Source: Nitrospira defluvii (GTDB taxonomy: Bacteria; Nitrospirota; Nitrospiria; Nitrospirales; Nitrospiraceae). Taken from it: 64,000 nucleotides of DNA. Under the pieces are notes generated by a model, which saw nothing but the letters and a program-made list of their open reading frames with translations, was not told the DNA's origin and did not search any database. Numbering within the stretch: the stretch's first letter is position 1; every line of letters starts with the position of its first letter. Location: assembly GCF_905220995.1 (NCBI RefSeq), contig NZ_CAJNBJ010000001.1, positions 868,001-932,000 on the forward strand. The letters run 5' to 3'. Positions 8,878 to 16,582 of the stretch are shown piece after piece. Position numbers and translations under genes: made by a program.

Positions 8878-9885
8878 CTAACATGGCCTGCCCGCGTGAC
8901 CGCCGGCAGACGTGACAAACCGATTGGGTGGTTGCTTGAGCAAGTTCCGGTGCCGGTCTTTCCACCGGGAGATGCCCCTGACAATCTCGTGCTGTAGCCA
9001 TTCTTCCCCACCAGGGGTGGCGCAAATTACCGCCAGCATTGGCGTCAGGGTGTCGCTCACCCATCGTTTCACGTTTTGCAGGGTCTGCACCTGCTTCTCC
9101 TGGGCCAATCGCCCCTTCTGAAATCCCTCCGTCAGGAGGGCGTACCACTCCAGCATGGGAGCCCGGTAGCGATCTTCCTCTTCGGCGTCTTTTGGGATCT
9201 GCCGGAAGTTCACATAGATGCGAAGCAATCCCACAACGCATTCCTTCCAGTCGGCTTCATCCAAATTCGCCAAGGCCCGGGCACAGAGCTGGGCGCGGTC
9301 TTGTTTGAACTCCAATTCCCACCGCACGCCAAACTCTTGCCAGTTCTCTCGTTCCTTGCTCTGCATCTCCAGACGTTTGTCATAGATACGCAACAAGGTT
9401 TGACTCTGAGGACTGCCGAAATACATGGTTTCGCCGGTGGTCGCACCGGTACCACGAGTCAGGTTAGACACAATCTGCCTTACCTGAGCGGCCCGCGTGA
9501 CGCAGTGACCATCTGCTACGGCTTGTCGAATGGTGGCCATCGGAACGGTCCGGGCTCGGTCATCGAGGGCACAATCCATCCGAGTGACATGGCCTTGTTG
9601 CTCATGAATCCATTTCAAGAGAACCCGAACCTGATCGAGGGTCAGAGCAGAGACGAGTCCACCAGACAGATCGACATGGATCTCATTCGGGCGACGAGGG
9701 GCATTCGTGCCAAGCTTGCCGACCCCCCGTCCTCCATCCGACCTGATCCAGGACAGGGGATAGCCTCGAAAGCCGCCTTTGGCCCGACTCCAGTCTCCGC
9801 CAAGGACCTTCATGGTCTCTTGAGGCCGACTCGCCAGTACCGTAAAGGCGAGCCAATCAATGGAGAGGGTGAAGGCAGAATCCAT
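8878..9885 (-). CDS. Replication initiation protein, Rep_trans/RstA-like
   Basis: A 335-residue protein that matches the Rep_trans (PF02486) family of rolling-circle initiators found in plasmids and filamentous phages. Recognised motifs are IDWLAFTV (9-16), TRMDCALDD (101-109) with the acidic metal-site residues, MYFGSPQSQTLLRIYDKRLE (154-173) with the presumed nicking Tyr168, and RWELEFK (188-194). It implies that the excised element can replicate as a circle. Two hairpins lie directly upstream and one downstream. The family call comes from motif recall; a profile search would settle it. Confidence 0.8.
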   Translation of the reverse strand: MDSAFTLSIDWLAFTVLASRPQETMKVLGGDWSRAKGGFRGYPLSWIRSDGGRGVGKLGTNAPRRPNEIHVDLSGGLVSALTLDQVRVLLKWIHEQQGHVTRMDCALDDRARTVPMATIRQAVADGHCVTRAAQVRQIVSNLTRGTGATTGETMYFGSPQSQTLLRIYDKRLEMQSKERENWQEFGVRWELEFKQDRAQLCARALANLDEADWKECVVGLLRIYVNFRQIPKDAEEEDRYRAPMLEWYALLTEGFQKGRLAQEKQVQTLQNVKRWVSDTLTPMLAVICATPGGEEWLQHEIVRGISRWKDRHRNLLKQPPNRFVTSAGGHAGRPC

Positions 9886-9923
9886 GGAACCTATCGAACT
9901 CCTATAAGGAACCCTGTGGTGAG

Positions 9924-9950
9924 AGCCCCCGTGTTACCAAGACGGGGGCT
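9924..9950. other. Perfect hairpin upstream of rep; candidate origin structure
   Basis: A 9-bp perfect stem (agcccccgt / acgggggct) with a 9-base loop (gttaccaag) lies 39 bases upstream of the initiator start codon. Rolling-circle initiators often nick a loop of such a hairpin next to their own gene. There is no T-tract on either side, which argues against a terminator. Confidence 0.4.
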
Positions 9951-9958
9951 ATTCCGCT

Positions 9959-9989
9959 CCGCGCCCCAGCCTGACGGCATGCGGCGCGG
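9959..9989. other. Second inverted repeat upstream of rep
   Basis: A 7-bp inverted repeat (ccgcgcc / ggcgcgg) separated by 17 bases, only 9 bases from the first hairpin. Together they make 9886-10030 look like a replication origin region rather than a plain spacer. Confidence 0.3.
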
Positions 9990-10030
9990 ACCGGCTTTGC
10001 CTGTTGATGGTGAGGCGGACAGCACTCTTT

Positions 10031-10279
10031 TCAACGTCCTTCCTGAACCGGTCGAGTGAGCTTCTGGCGGACGACGGCAAACGCTTTTTCGCCCACTTCT
10101 TTCGCTACAATTTTGATGGCCTCGGCCTTGCCATCCATCACCATACTCATGAGGACTGCACCACGGACATACTTGGAGACGGTTGTCCCTTCATCGCTGG
10201 CACATCGCTCAATGAGCTTGCGTTCCTGGTCAGTCACCTTAAATTGAAGCGTTTCTTTCTTTGTGTCGTCACTTTTCAT
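10031..10279 (-). CDS. Ribbon-helix-helix regulator or mobilisation accessory protein
   Basis: An 82-residue protein whose N-terminal half looks like an RHH fold: a beta strand (ETLQFKVTDQERKLIERCA) followed by two helices with SKYVRGAVL. RHH proteins of this kind are copy-number repressors, antitoxins or MobC-like relaxase helpers. A good Shine-Dalgarno (taggagg) precedes the ATG, and the promoter region holds tandem 10-bp repeats suitable for autoregulation. Transcription runs toward the rep gene, so control of replication is the simplest idea. Confidence 0.7.
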   Translation of the reverse strand: MKSDDTKKETLQFKVTDQERKLIERCASDEGTTVSKYVRGAVLMSMVMDGKAEAIKIVAKEVGEKAFAVVRQKLTRPVQEGR

Positions 10280-10292
10280 GGCGGCCTCCTAG

Positions 10293-10335
10293 CATATATT
10301 ACGACATATATTACACTTCATATTGCCGTTGTCAA
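10293..10335 (-). promoter_or_regulatory. Promoter and tandem operator of the RHH gene
   Basis: On the minus strand TTGACA (10335-10330), a 16-base spacer and TAATAT (10313-10308) form a sigma-70-like promoter. Two direct repeats of catatattac (10293-10302 and 10305-10314) with 12-bp periodicity overlap the -10 box. Direct repeats one helical turn apart are the usual layout of RHH operators. Confidence 0.6.
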
Positions 10336-10530
10336 GCTTCCAGCGCTAGGGACGATCCAGTCTACATTTTGTAATGGCCGAGTGGAGTAGCTGCATGCGC
10401 TGTCCCTACTGCTTCGCTCAAGAACTCCAACCTTGCGAGGCTGCAAGTTTGTGGAATGACGGGAGACCGTTAATAAGAGAAATTTGTCATTGTAGAGACG
10501 AAATGACATTTTGTGATAATTTCTCGTCCA

Positions 10531-12105
10531 ATGATTCGCTCAATCTCAATAGATAATGTTCGCCTTTTCAGTGGTACTGGCTGGACTTTCCCTATCCACC
10601 CGCTCCAGGTTTTTTGTGGCACCAACAGCGCTGGCAAATCCACGTTACTGAAGACCTTGCTTCTTTTGAGACAAAGCGTTGTCGTACCGGAAAGTTACGA
10701 GGGTGCTGATGGGCGATTAAGGTTTGTGTCAAATCAGGCAGACCTGGGAAATTATGCTTCGTTCGTTTCGAACAACATGCTGGAGGAAGATATAAGGATC
10801 TCAATAACAATTGAGGATCGATTGCGGCGGAAGACAATAGAAGATCTTATCTCAATGAAAAATGGCCGTACTTCCCACCAGGTTGCCGATAAAAATGCAT
10901 GGCTACCTTACACCTTGACCGCTTCGTTCAGATTTAGCCTCGATAAAAAAGAAGCATCGCTTGCAAGGACTCAAGGGTTTCTAAAAGAGGCGAATTTTGA
11001 GATAGGTTATCTAGGTAATTCTTTACTCCATTGGAAAATTGTCTCGACTCTTGGAAAGGCAACGGAAGAGAAAAATTTTGAACGATATGAACTTTTGGTC
11101 CCGTCCTTTTTTTCTAAGGAAGCGATGGGGCATTTGAAAAGTGTCGGGGTAGACAAGGAAACTGATTTCGAGCGTTATCAGGCATTCCTTGCAGGACTAT
11201 TGCCTGCAGGTGTGAGATCCCAAATGGGCAAAAAGGGCAAGAAATTAAAAACAGACCAACAAATATTTTGGCCTCTTCCAACGCAACTTCACTATGCCCA
11301 GTCTGACCTTGAAAGGGCTTTGAAAAGTATCCACTATTTAGGCCCGCTTCGCACCCCTGCCCAGAGATATTATGTTGCTAGCCTGGACGACGCTCCAGAT
11401 TTTGACTCTACAGGCGCATTCCTACCTTCAATTCTTCATCAGCGGGGAAATGAGAAAATATTTGGTGGCGCGCCCGGTGTGAATCAACTAAGTCCGCAAC
11501 AGCTAGACACTCTTGAAGGGGGCCTCAACCATTGGCTGCATTATCTTCGCACAGGTGAAATGGGACACTCCGCAGATGCCCCCCAGGAAATTAAGCTATC
11601 TGCTACTAAGGATGTGCTCGTAGAACTGCTGTTAAGAGCTCCTTCTGGGGCTAGCTCCCATGCTCTCACCGATTCGGGATTTGGATATTCTCAAGTATTA
11701 CCAATTCTCGTTAGAGGCTTGCTTGCCTCACCAAACAGTACACTAATTATTGAGCAGCCGGAATTGCATCTAAATCCAGGATTGCAAGTCCGACTAGCTG
11801 TATTCTTTATCGAAATGGTGAAAGCTGGAAAGCAGGTTCTTATAGAAACTCACAGTGAGCATTTAGTTAATGCGATTCGTGTGCTCGCAGCAGAGGACCC
11901 GTCAAACGAAGTGGCAAAGAGGGTGGGTATCATATTCATGGAGATGACTGCCAGTGGGCCGATCGTGCACAATCTTAACCTCCAGCCAGATGGAACAGTC
12001 CCTGATTGGCCCCCTTCATTCTTTGGAGAGGCGATGTCCCTTAGTTCTCGCCTGTTAAAGGCCCAAAGAAATTTCATTAGCACATCAAAACCTAGTAACG
12101 CATAA
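10531..12105 (+). CDS. SMC/OLD-like AAA ATPase (DUF3696-like), cargo gene
   Basis: A 524-residue ATPase. Walker A is GTNSAGKS (30-37), in the SMC/ABC-like context FCGTNSAGKSTLLKTLLLLR. A long insertion (about 60-290) follows. Walker B is IIEQPELHLNP with Glu408, and the H-loop is ETHSEHL with His441. The C-terminus EQPELHLNPGLQ...LIETHSEH is shared by DUF3696/OLD-type ATPases, many of which sit in phage-defence islands. A GTG at 10513 would add six residues; the ATG at 10531 begins the typical beta strand (IRSISIDNVRLF). Base composition is AT-rich relative to the host. The next gene follows after 9 bases, so they probably form one unit. Confidence 0.8.
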   Translation: MIRSISIDNVRLFSGTGWTFPIHPLQVFCGTNSAGKSTLLKTLLLLRQSVVVPESYEGADGRLRFVSNQADLGNYASFVSNNMLEEDIRISITIEDRLRRKTIEDLISMKNGRTSHQVADKNAWLPYTLTASFRFSLDKKEASLARTQGFLKEANFEIGYLGNSLLHWKIVSTLGKATEEKNFERYELLVPSFFSKEAMGHLKSVGVDKETDFERYQAFLAGLLPAGVRSQMGKKGKKLKTDQQIFWPLPTQLHYAQSDLERALKSIHYLGPLRTPAQRYYVASLDDAPDFDSTGAFLPSILHQRGNEKIFGGAPGVNQLSPQQLDTLEGGLNHWLHYLRTGEMGHSADAPQEIKLSATKDVLVELLLRAPSGASSHALTDSGFGYSQVLPILVRGLLASPNSTLIIEQPELHLNPGLQVRLAVFFIEMVKAGKQVLIETHSEHLVNAIRVLAAEDPSNEVAKRVGIIFMEMTASGPIVHNLNLQPDGTVPDWPPSFFGEAMSLSSRLLKAQRNFISTSKPSNA

Positions 12106-12114
12106 ACTGTAATT

Positions 12115-12933
12115 ATGCCCCCACTGCTTTGTCCGTCCCCCATCATTCTTGACCATACGTTTCCACGAAGTGAGCGAGATTTAAAGGTAGCGGCGGCAGC
12201 TTTAGGCAGTCTCACGGATCACGCACTTGAATCCAAGGTGTCGCTGGTAATGACGGTAACGCTGAGAGATTTCATAGAGGAGATGGATTGGACCTCTAAA
12301 CGTCCCGCTCTATTGCTAGAGATATACAGATTGCTGAGCCAACTATTCTTGCAGCCGAATACCCACACCATAATGGTAGATGTACTTGCCGTGACAGGAC
12401 ATGTCCCTCATCCCGTCCCGAGCGGAGCCACAGAAGATGGAAGAGTGTGGCAATGGTCTGATGAGCTTGGCAGATTGCTAAAGCTTCACGATAAATCAAT
12501 ACGAGGGGCGGGTTACTTCATTGGGGTGGCATGCGACAAAGGCTTCTCGGGTCAGGATACTGCTACTTACCATGTAAGCAGATATTCTCGAATGTTCCCT
12601 CTGATCGGTCCTAAAGAAATAGGGACATTGGAGGACGCTTATGAATGGGAATTGCCTGATCATGCCTATCAAATTAAAGTTAGTTTTGAGGATGTTAAAC
12701 AGCGCTACTCCAGTCTTGGTGCGATCTCCTTCGAAACTCCCTCGAATGGAAGTCATTACAAGGTTCGGTTTCCGAATGGAAGCGCTTGGACATGCGATCG
12801 CAACTGGGGGCGAGAGATTGGGGATAATATGTTGAACCAACTCAAGAGTTATTGCGGATATCCTCTTGGAGTTATAAAGCTTGCGCTAACAACCGGCAAG
12901 TTACCATCACGACGCCTCAGGCTTCTGGCTTAA
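12115..12933 (+). CDS. Protein of unknown function paired with the ATPase
   Basis: 272 residues, not recognised. It starts 9 bases after the ATPase stop, shares its AT-rich composition, and is probably co-transcribed. No signal peptide or membrane segment is visible. The N-terminal half has alternating hydrophobic strands and helices (for example SKVSLVMTVTLRDFIEEM); the middle has WSDELGRLL and GAGYFIGVACDKGF; the C-terminal part is basic. I see no certain nuclease, protease or toxin motif. By analogy with other ATPase-led two-gene systems it could be the effector, but that is inference from position only. Confidence 0.6.
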   Translation: MPPLLCPSPIILDHTFPRSERDLKVAAAALGSLTDHALESKVSLVMTVTLRDFIEEMDWTSKRPALLLEIYRLLSQLFLQPNTHTIMVDVLAVTGHVPHPVPSGATEDGRVWQWSDELGRLLKLHDKSIRGAGYFIGVACDKGFSGQDTATYHVSRYSRMFPLIGPKEIGTLEDAYEWELPDHAYQIKVSFEDVKQRYSSLGAISFETPSNGSHYKVRFPNGSAWTCDRNWGREIGDNMLNQLKSYCGYPLGVIKLALTTGKLPSRRLRLLA

Positions 12934-13041
12934 GCACTGCATTAGCATACCTTAATTTCGATATGTCTCACTGTGTTTTTGAGTGGAGCAAATTCAACAG
13001 ACAGCAAGTTTTAGTGAATAGGCAATGTTAGGACTTCGCAT

Positions 13042-14106
13042 ATGCTGTACCGCCTTACACCTTCTAGCGAAGGGCTCGGCAAACTCAAACCGCTTCCTTT
13101 TCTGGCGGCTTCAGATCTGCAACGAAGTGAGAAGGACTTAGAAAACCTTCTTGCAACTCACCTCTTGGATGTTCTGTTTGAAGGTGCACCTCTACTGCCC
13201 ATCTTCCAGGAGCGGCAACTGCAGTCCGAGGCGGATCTATACGCGATCAATCGCGAAGGCGATTTGGTGATCTTCGAATTGAAACGAGGAGTGGCCGGAG
13301 AAGAAGCGGTTCTGCAGGCGATTGGATACACTCAGCGGGCCGGTCGTTGGGTCTACGCTGAACTTGATCGCCGTTACAAAATATACCTTGAGAAGTCAGG
13401 GCTTGCTTGCGTTGATTTATGTCTGGCGCATAAAGAAGCTTTTCAGCTCTCGACTCCCCTCGATCCGGTGGATTTCAATCGTCGGCAAAGCCTCTATGTA
13501 GTGGGAAATGCAGCGAATGAGTCGTTAATCGACGCAATTGACTACTGGAAGTCAAAGGGGCTGTTAGTGGAGTTTCTTCCCTACCGAATCTACGATGTAA
13601 ACGGAACGCGCTATTTCGAGTTTTTTTCTTTTCCGTATGATCGTCATAGAAATCCGTCGGAAATTAAAGGTGTCCTTTTTGACACCAATCGATCCTACGG
13701 TGAAAACTGTATATGGGAAATGGTTGAGAATTCAAAAGTCGCCGCCTATGGTGACATCCAGTATGTAGTCGAATATCTTAACCCCGGCGACATAGTCTTC
13801 TTTTACCATAAGTTGGTTGGGCTTATTGCCGCGGGCGAAGTGTATGGCCCAGTTCGTAAAAACGGCGACGAAGAGCAATACCGAGCCGTAAGGTTTCTGA
13901 CGCCGATCCCAAATCGGCAAGCTGGGTTGATTAGATTTATGCCTGCTTCAGAAATTGTAAGAGCTACAGGAAAAAACTTTTTCTGGGCTAGAACTATCAA
14001 GGTGCCATACTTAAACGGCGGGGAGTCTCAAAGGCTGCTTGCCACATTGGAATCGTTCTTGACTGCTGACACTCCCTCGGCCCCTGACACCGAACGAGTT
14101 TCTTGA
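13042..14106 (+). CDS. PD-(D/E)XK nuclease with possible PUA/EVE-like C-terminal domain
   Basis: 354 residues. The N-terminal region has the NucS/DUF91-like nuclease arrangement: Glu in KDLENLL (31-37), Asp65 in SEADLYAI, the ExK pair Glu79/Lys81 in GDLVIFELKRG, and Gln92 with Tyr96 in LQAIGYTQRAG. The C-terminal part (about 220-340), with NPGDIVFFYHKLVGLIAAGEVYGP and a closing aromatic stretch, resembles EVE/PUA-fold readers of modified bases (tentative). That pairing suggests a modification-dependent restriction enzyme. It lies 108 bases downstream of the ATPase/partner pair on the same strand and could be a separate defence gene. Confidence 0.65.
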   Translation: MLYRLTPSSEGLGKLKPLPFLAASDLQRSEKDLENLLATHLLDVLFEGAPLLPIFQERQLQSEADLYAINREGDLVIFELKRGVAGEEAVLQAIGYTQRAGRWVYAELDRRYKIYLEKSGLACVDLCLAHKEAFQLSTPLDPVDFNRRQSLYVVGNAANESLIDAIDYWKSKGLLVEFLPYRIYDVNGTRYFEFFSFPYDRHRNPSEIKGVLFDTNRSYGENCIWEMVENSKVAAYGDIQYVVEYLNPGDIVFFYHKLVGLIAAGEVYGPVRKNGDEEQYRAVRFLTPIPNRQAGLIRFMPASEIVRATGKNFFWARTIKVPYLNGGESQRLLATLESFLTADTPSAPDTERVS

Positions 14107-14461
14107 AATCCACCGGGTCGACAGTGGCAGCATACTTTGGCCAAGGCTGCCCCGGAGGGGATCAAAATCAAAACCAACACGTTTGCTAATGCCAACCTGT
14201 CTCAGTGAAGGCGTTCACCCCACGGTCGTGTGCTAAATTTGTGCTAAAAATTTTCAAAATCGCTCATATTGGTTCGAATTAGTAGAATCCATAGACTGCC
14301 GTTAACTGCTTAATTCGAAACGATAAACGGGGAAACCTTCGCAAAATCAAGCCACTGTGAAAACTGCTTTGTATCGACTCTCAAGGCTCAAATCAATCCG
14401 TCAATTTGACAGTCCACCCAGGCGGCTCTATAGTTTAGGAATTAAAACAGCTGGCTACACT
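14107..14461. other. AT-rich spacer with repeat copy 2 and a possible gene remnant
   Basis: No gene is evident. A frame from 14107 to 14208 ends in APEGIKIKTNTFANANLSQ and a stop with no start codon; it may be the tail of a lost gene. The gtgctaaatttgtgctaa repeat lies at 14230-14247, followed by AT-rich sequence. Confidence 0.5.
14230..14247. repeat. gtgctaaatttgtgctaa repeat, copy 2
   Basis: Identical to copies at 7500-7517 and 16281-16298. Unlike those it is not beside an att core. Together with copy 3 it brackets the 2-kb block holding the secreted protein and the Omp85-like gene. Confidence 0.7.
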
Positions 14462-14827
14462 ATGGCTCGATTTAAGACTGCACCACTATTTCTCACGGTC
14501 ACCTGGCTGGCCATCGTGTTGGCTGGCGTGATCAGTGGAGATCTTGTGGTTGATTTGTCGTTCGAGTCCTCAGCACTTAGTGACGTGTCTGGGGCAGAGC
14601 CCATCTCAGAAGAACCCGACAACAGTGCCGAGCACGTGCTCATGCCTTCCCCAGCTGGCGACTCCTCGGCGGGAGCGACACCACTCCAATTGATCACGCA
14701 GTTTGACGCGACAGGCATCTCTCCTAAGCCGTCATCCCTCTCATATGTGTCTGGAAGGTCCTTTCCAGCCTCAAGTTATGCTTCTCGGTTTCGACCTCCC
14801 TCGTTCCTCCTAGCTCTTCGTATTTGA
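14462..14827 (+). CDS. Hypothetical secreted or membrane-anchored protein
   Basis: 121 residues, not recognised. From the ATG at 14462 it starts with a positively charged end and a hydrophobic segment (LFLTVTWLAIVLAGVISG), consistent with a signal peptide or a membrane anchor, followed by a Ser/Pro/Ala-rich low-complexity region. A longer reading from 14357 is open but adds a non-hydrophobic extension. It precedes the Omp85-like gene by 87 bases and may be co-transcribed. It may also be a non-coding frame; no conserved motif supports it. Confidence 0.4.
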   Translation: MARFKTAPLFLTVTWLAIVLAGVISGDLVVDLSFESSALSDVSGAEPISEEPDNSAEHVLMPSPAGDSSAGATPLQLITQFDATGISPKPSSLSYVSGRSFPASSYASRFRPPSFLLALRI

Positions 14828-14914
14828 TCCGCAGCGGTTGTCTCCATCAATTGGGTTGGTCTGTTCGTTCGAACAGTCGCCCGTTGTCTGGTCTTTTTCT
14901 GGCTGGAGGCCATC

Positions 14915-16219
14915 ATGCGGTTAGCTTTTTTCGTTGTGCGATCATCATTTTTCTATCTTGTGCTAAGTGTTGGGTTCTTCTGCGCTACGTTCGTCTTGCC
15001 TCTCGTCTCGCCCCTCATGGTGTCTGCGGACAACGGGGCTGTCGATCCCGAACCAATATTCATTGGTGAGACACAGGTCAATGGGCTCATCAACACGAAA
15101 GAAGCGACCATCTGGAAGCTTTTGCCTCGACCCGTGCCGGGACGATTTACACAGGCGGAGCTTGCCGAATTCGAACGGCGCATCCGAAACCTGAGCCTCT
15201 TTGATCATGTCGTCGTGACCATTCAAGCCTCTCGTCTTGCGGTCGATGTGCATGAGAAGTTTACGCTCTCCCCCATCTTGAGTTTCACGAGTGGCACGAG
15301 CGTGAAGGACTTGAATGCAACGGGGGGACTCGTCGAATACAACCTGGGTGGGACCGGTGCGCAACTGGGCGCGCAATTTAGTTACAGTCAGCGAGGCCCG
15401 AACGTAGATGTGTGGCTCTCCCAACATGCCTTCCAGCCGGACCGGTTTGCGAAAGAGTTGAAAGGCTTTTACTACAGCAACGGCATTCGCTTTGCCGATT
15501 CTGCCGCATCCTGGACCCGCAATCGCATCGGTACGGAATTAGAACTCAAAGCCCCGTATGCCTATGGCTCCCCGTTACGGTACGAAATCGTAGTCGAAGG
15601 GTATCGAGAACTCGTCGAGGATCAGAAAGGCACGGCACCGACCAACGGTTACTATGTGGGCCTCGCGCCGGAGATCTTCTGGGATAAATATCATTGGCAT
15701 GATCTGGTGCCCAAGGGCTACCGACTCTCATTGGAATTACGGCCAGGATACTTCCTGGGCTCGAATGAACAGCGCCATGAGGCCCGCGTGCGCTACTTGC
15801 AAGGTCTTCCTTTAGCGCCTACGACGGTGTTCATGATCAACGGCGTGGCGGAGGCCGTGAATAATTCAGGCAATCCGAATCACAGCCTCTTGCTCGGAAG
15901 TATCACGGGGATCAGAGGGCTATCCGATAACCTCTATCGGAACCGTGCGCAGGCCTACACTAACCTGGAGTTCCGCCATGCGATTTCTCTCGCGCCACGC
16001 TGGGCGTTGCAAGGCGTCGTGTTCTCGGATTTCGGCACCTTCCAGTCTTTCACGGACGAAGGGAGGACGCGAGGTTGGCAGAATGCAATCAACGTGGGCG
16101 GTGGAGTGCGGCTCATTCCTACCTTTCTGGCCAATACCCTTTTGCGGGTGGACTTTGCCCAACTTTTGGCTCCAAGTCCGAATTCGCTGGTGCAATTTGG
16201 AATTACACAATATTTCTAG
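14915..16219 (+). CDS. Short Omp85/BamA-TamA-like outer membrane protein
   Basis: 434 residues. It has a long signal peptide (about 1-37), one POTRA-like domain (about 48-112: IFIGETQVNGLINTKEATIW... FEVHE-type strand), then a beta-barrel domain of alternating strands. The Omp85 signature (V/I)RG appears in ITGIRGLSDNLYRN, and the protein ends in the outer-membrane sorting signal ITQYF with a terminal Phe. BamA and TamA have five and three POTRAs, so this is a minimal member. It could export or insert a partner protein. It sits inside the mobile element, which is unusual for this family. Confidence 0.7.
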   Translation: MRLAFFVVRSSFFYLVLSVGFFCATFVLPLVSPLMVSADNGAVDPEPIFIGETQVNGLINTKEATIWKLLPRPVPGRFTQAELAEFERRIRNLSLFDHVVVTIQASRLAVDVHEKFTLSPILSFTSGTSVKDLNATGGLVEYNLGGTGAQLGAQFSYSQRGPNVDVWLSQHAFQPDRFAKELKGFYYSNGIRFADSAASWTRNRIGTELELKAPYAYGSPLRYEIVVEGYRELVEDQKGTAPTNGYYVGLAPEIFWDKYHWHDLVPKGYRLSLELRPGYFLGSNEQRHEARVRYLQGLPLAPTTVFMINGVAEAVNNSGNPNHSLLLGSITGIRGLSDNLYRNRAQAYTNLEFRHAISLAPRWALQGVVFSDFGTFQSFTDEGRTRGWQNAINVGGGVRLIPTFLANTLLRVDFAQLLAPSPNSLVQFGITQYF

Positions 16220-16280
16220 GACAACTCGGTCATGAGTCGTACAAAAGGGGGGCATCACCTCCAAGGTTCACACATTGGAT

Positions 16281-16298
16281 TGTGCTAAATTTGTGCTA
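16281..16298. repeat. gtgctaaatttgtgctaa repeat, copy 3
   Basis: Third identical copy, 133 bases left of attR. Copies 1 and 3 share a further gatt upstream. Likely an integrase arm site at the right end of the element. Confidence 0.7.
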
Positions 16299-16430
16299 AA
16301 CTTCGCGCAAATAGACCAGAATCAATGGAAAGAACTCTACCATACAGAATCGTGTAAGCTACTGACTGAATTAGATAAAGCGAGAAACCAGACGAAAGAT
16401 CAGAGCGTTAGCAAATCACCCATTAGGCAT

Positions 16431-16475
16431 CTCATAACCCAAAGGTCGTCGGTTCAAATCCGGCCCCCGCAACCA
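16431..16475 (+). repeat. attR and displaced 3' half of the initiator tRNA
   Basis: The 17-bp core (16431-16447) is followed by gtcggttcaaatcc and the acceptor/CCA strand ggcccccgcaacca, which completes the original host tRNA-fMet. It lacks the D-arm and the 5' acceptor strand, so it is not a functional tRNA. It marks the right end of the insertion. Confidence 0.88.
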
Positions 16476-16504
16476 ACGCCTCTTATCCCGAACATCCAAA
16501 CAGC

Positions 16505-16536
16505 AGCCGACCACCTGGTCGGCTTTTTCATTTTTT
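16505..16536 (+). terminator. Intrinsic terminator, formerly of the initiator tRNA
   Basis: A perfect 8-bp stem (agccgacc / ggtcggct) with loop acct is followed by a T-rich run (tttttcattttttc). It lies 29 bases after the displaced tRNA 3' end, where the tRNA transcript would have ended before the element inserted. Confidence 0.88.
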
Positions 16537-16582
16537 CGTCTTGTAACGGCTCCGGCTGAATGCAGACGCCTACGCAAGAACG

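Noticed and set aside
14915-16219. Two-partner secretion TpsB or full BamA
   Set aside because: Only one POTRA-like domain and a 434-residue length; both families are larger and have different POTRA numbers.
16431-16475. Apparent second initiator tRNA
   Set aside because: Only the anticodon-arm 3' side, T-arm and acceptor 3' strand exist; the 5' half is missing, so it is an attachment-site remnant.
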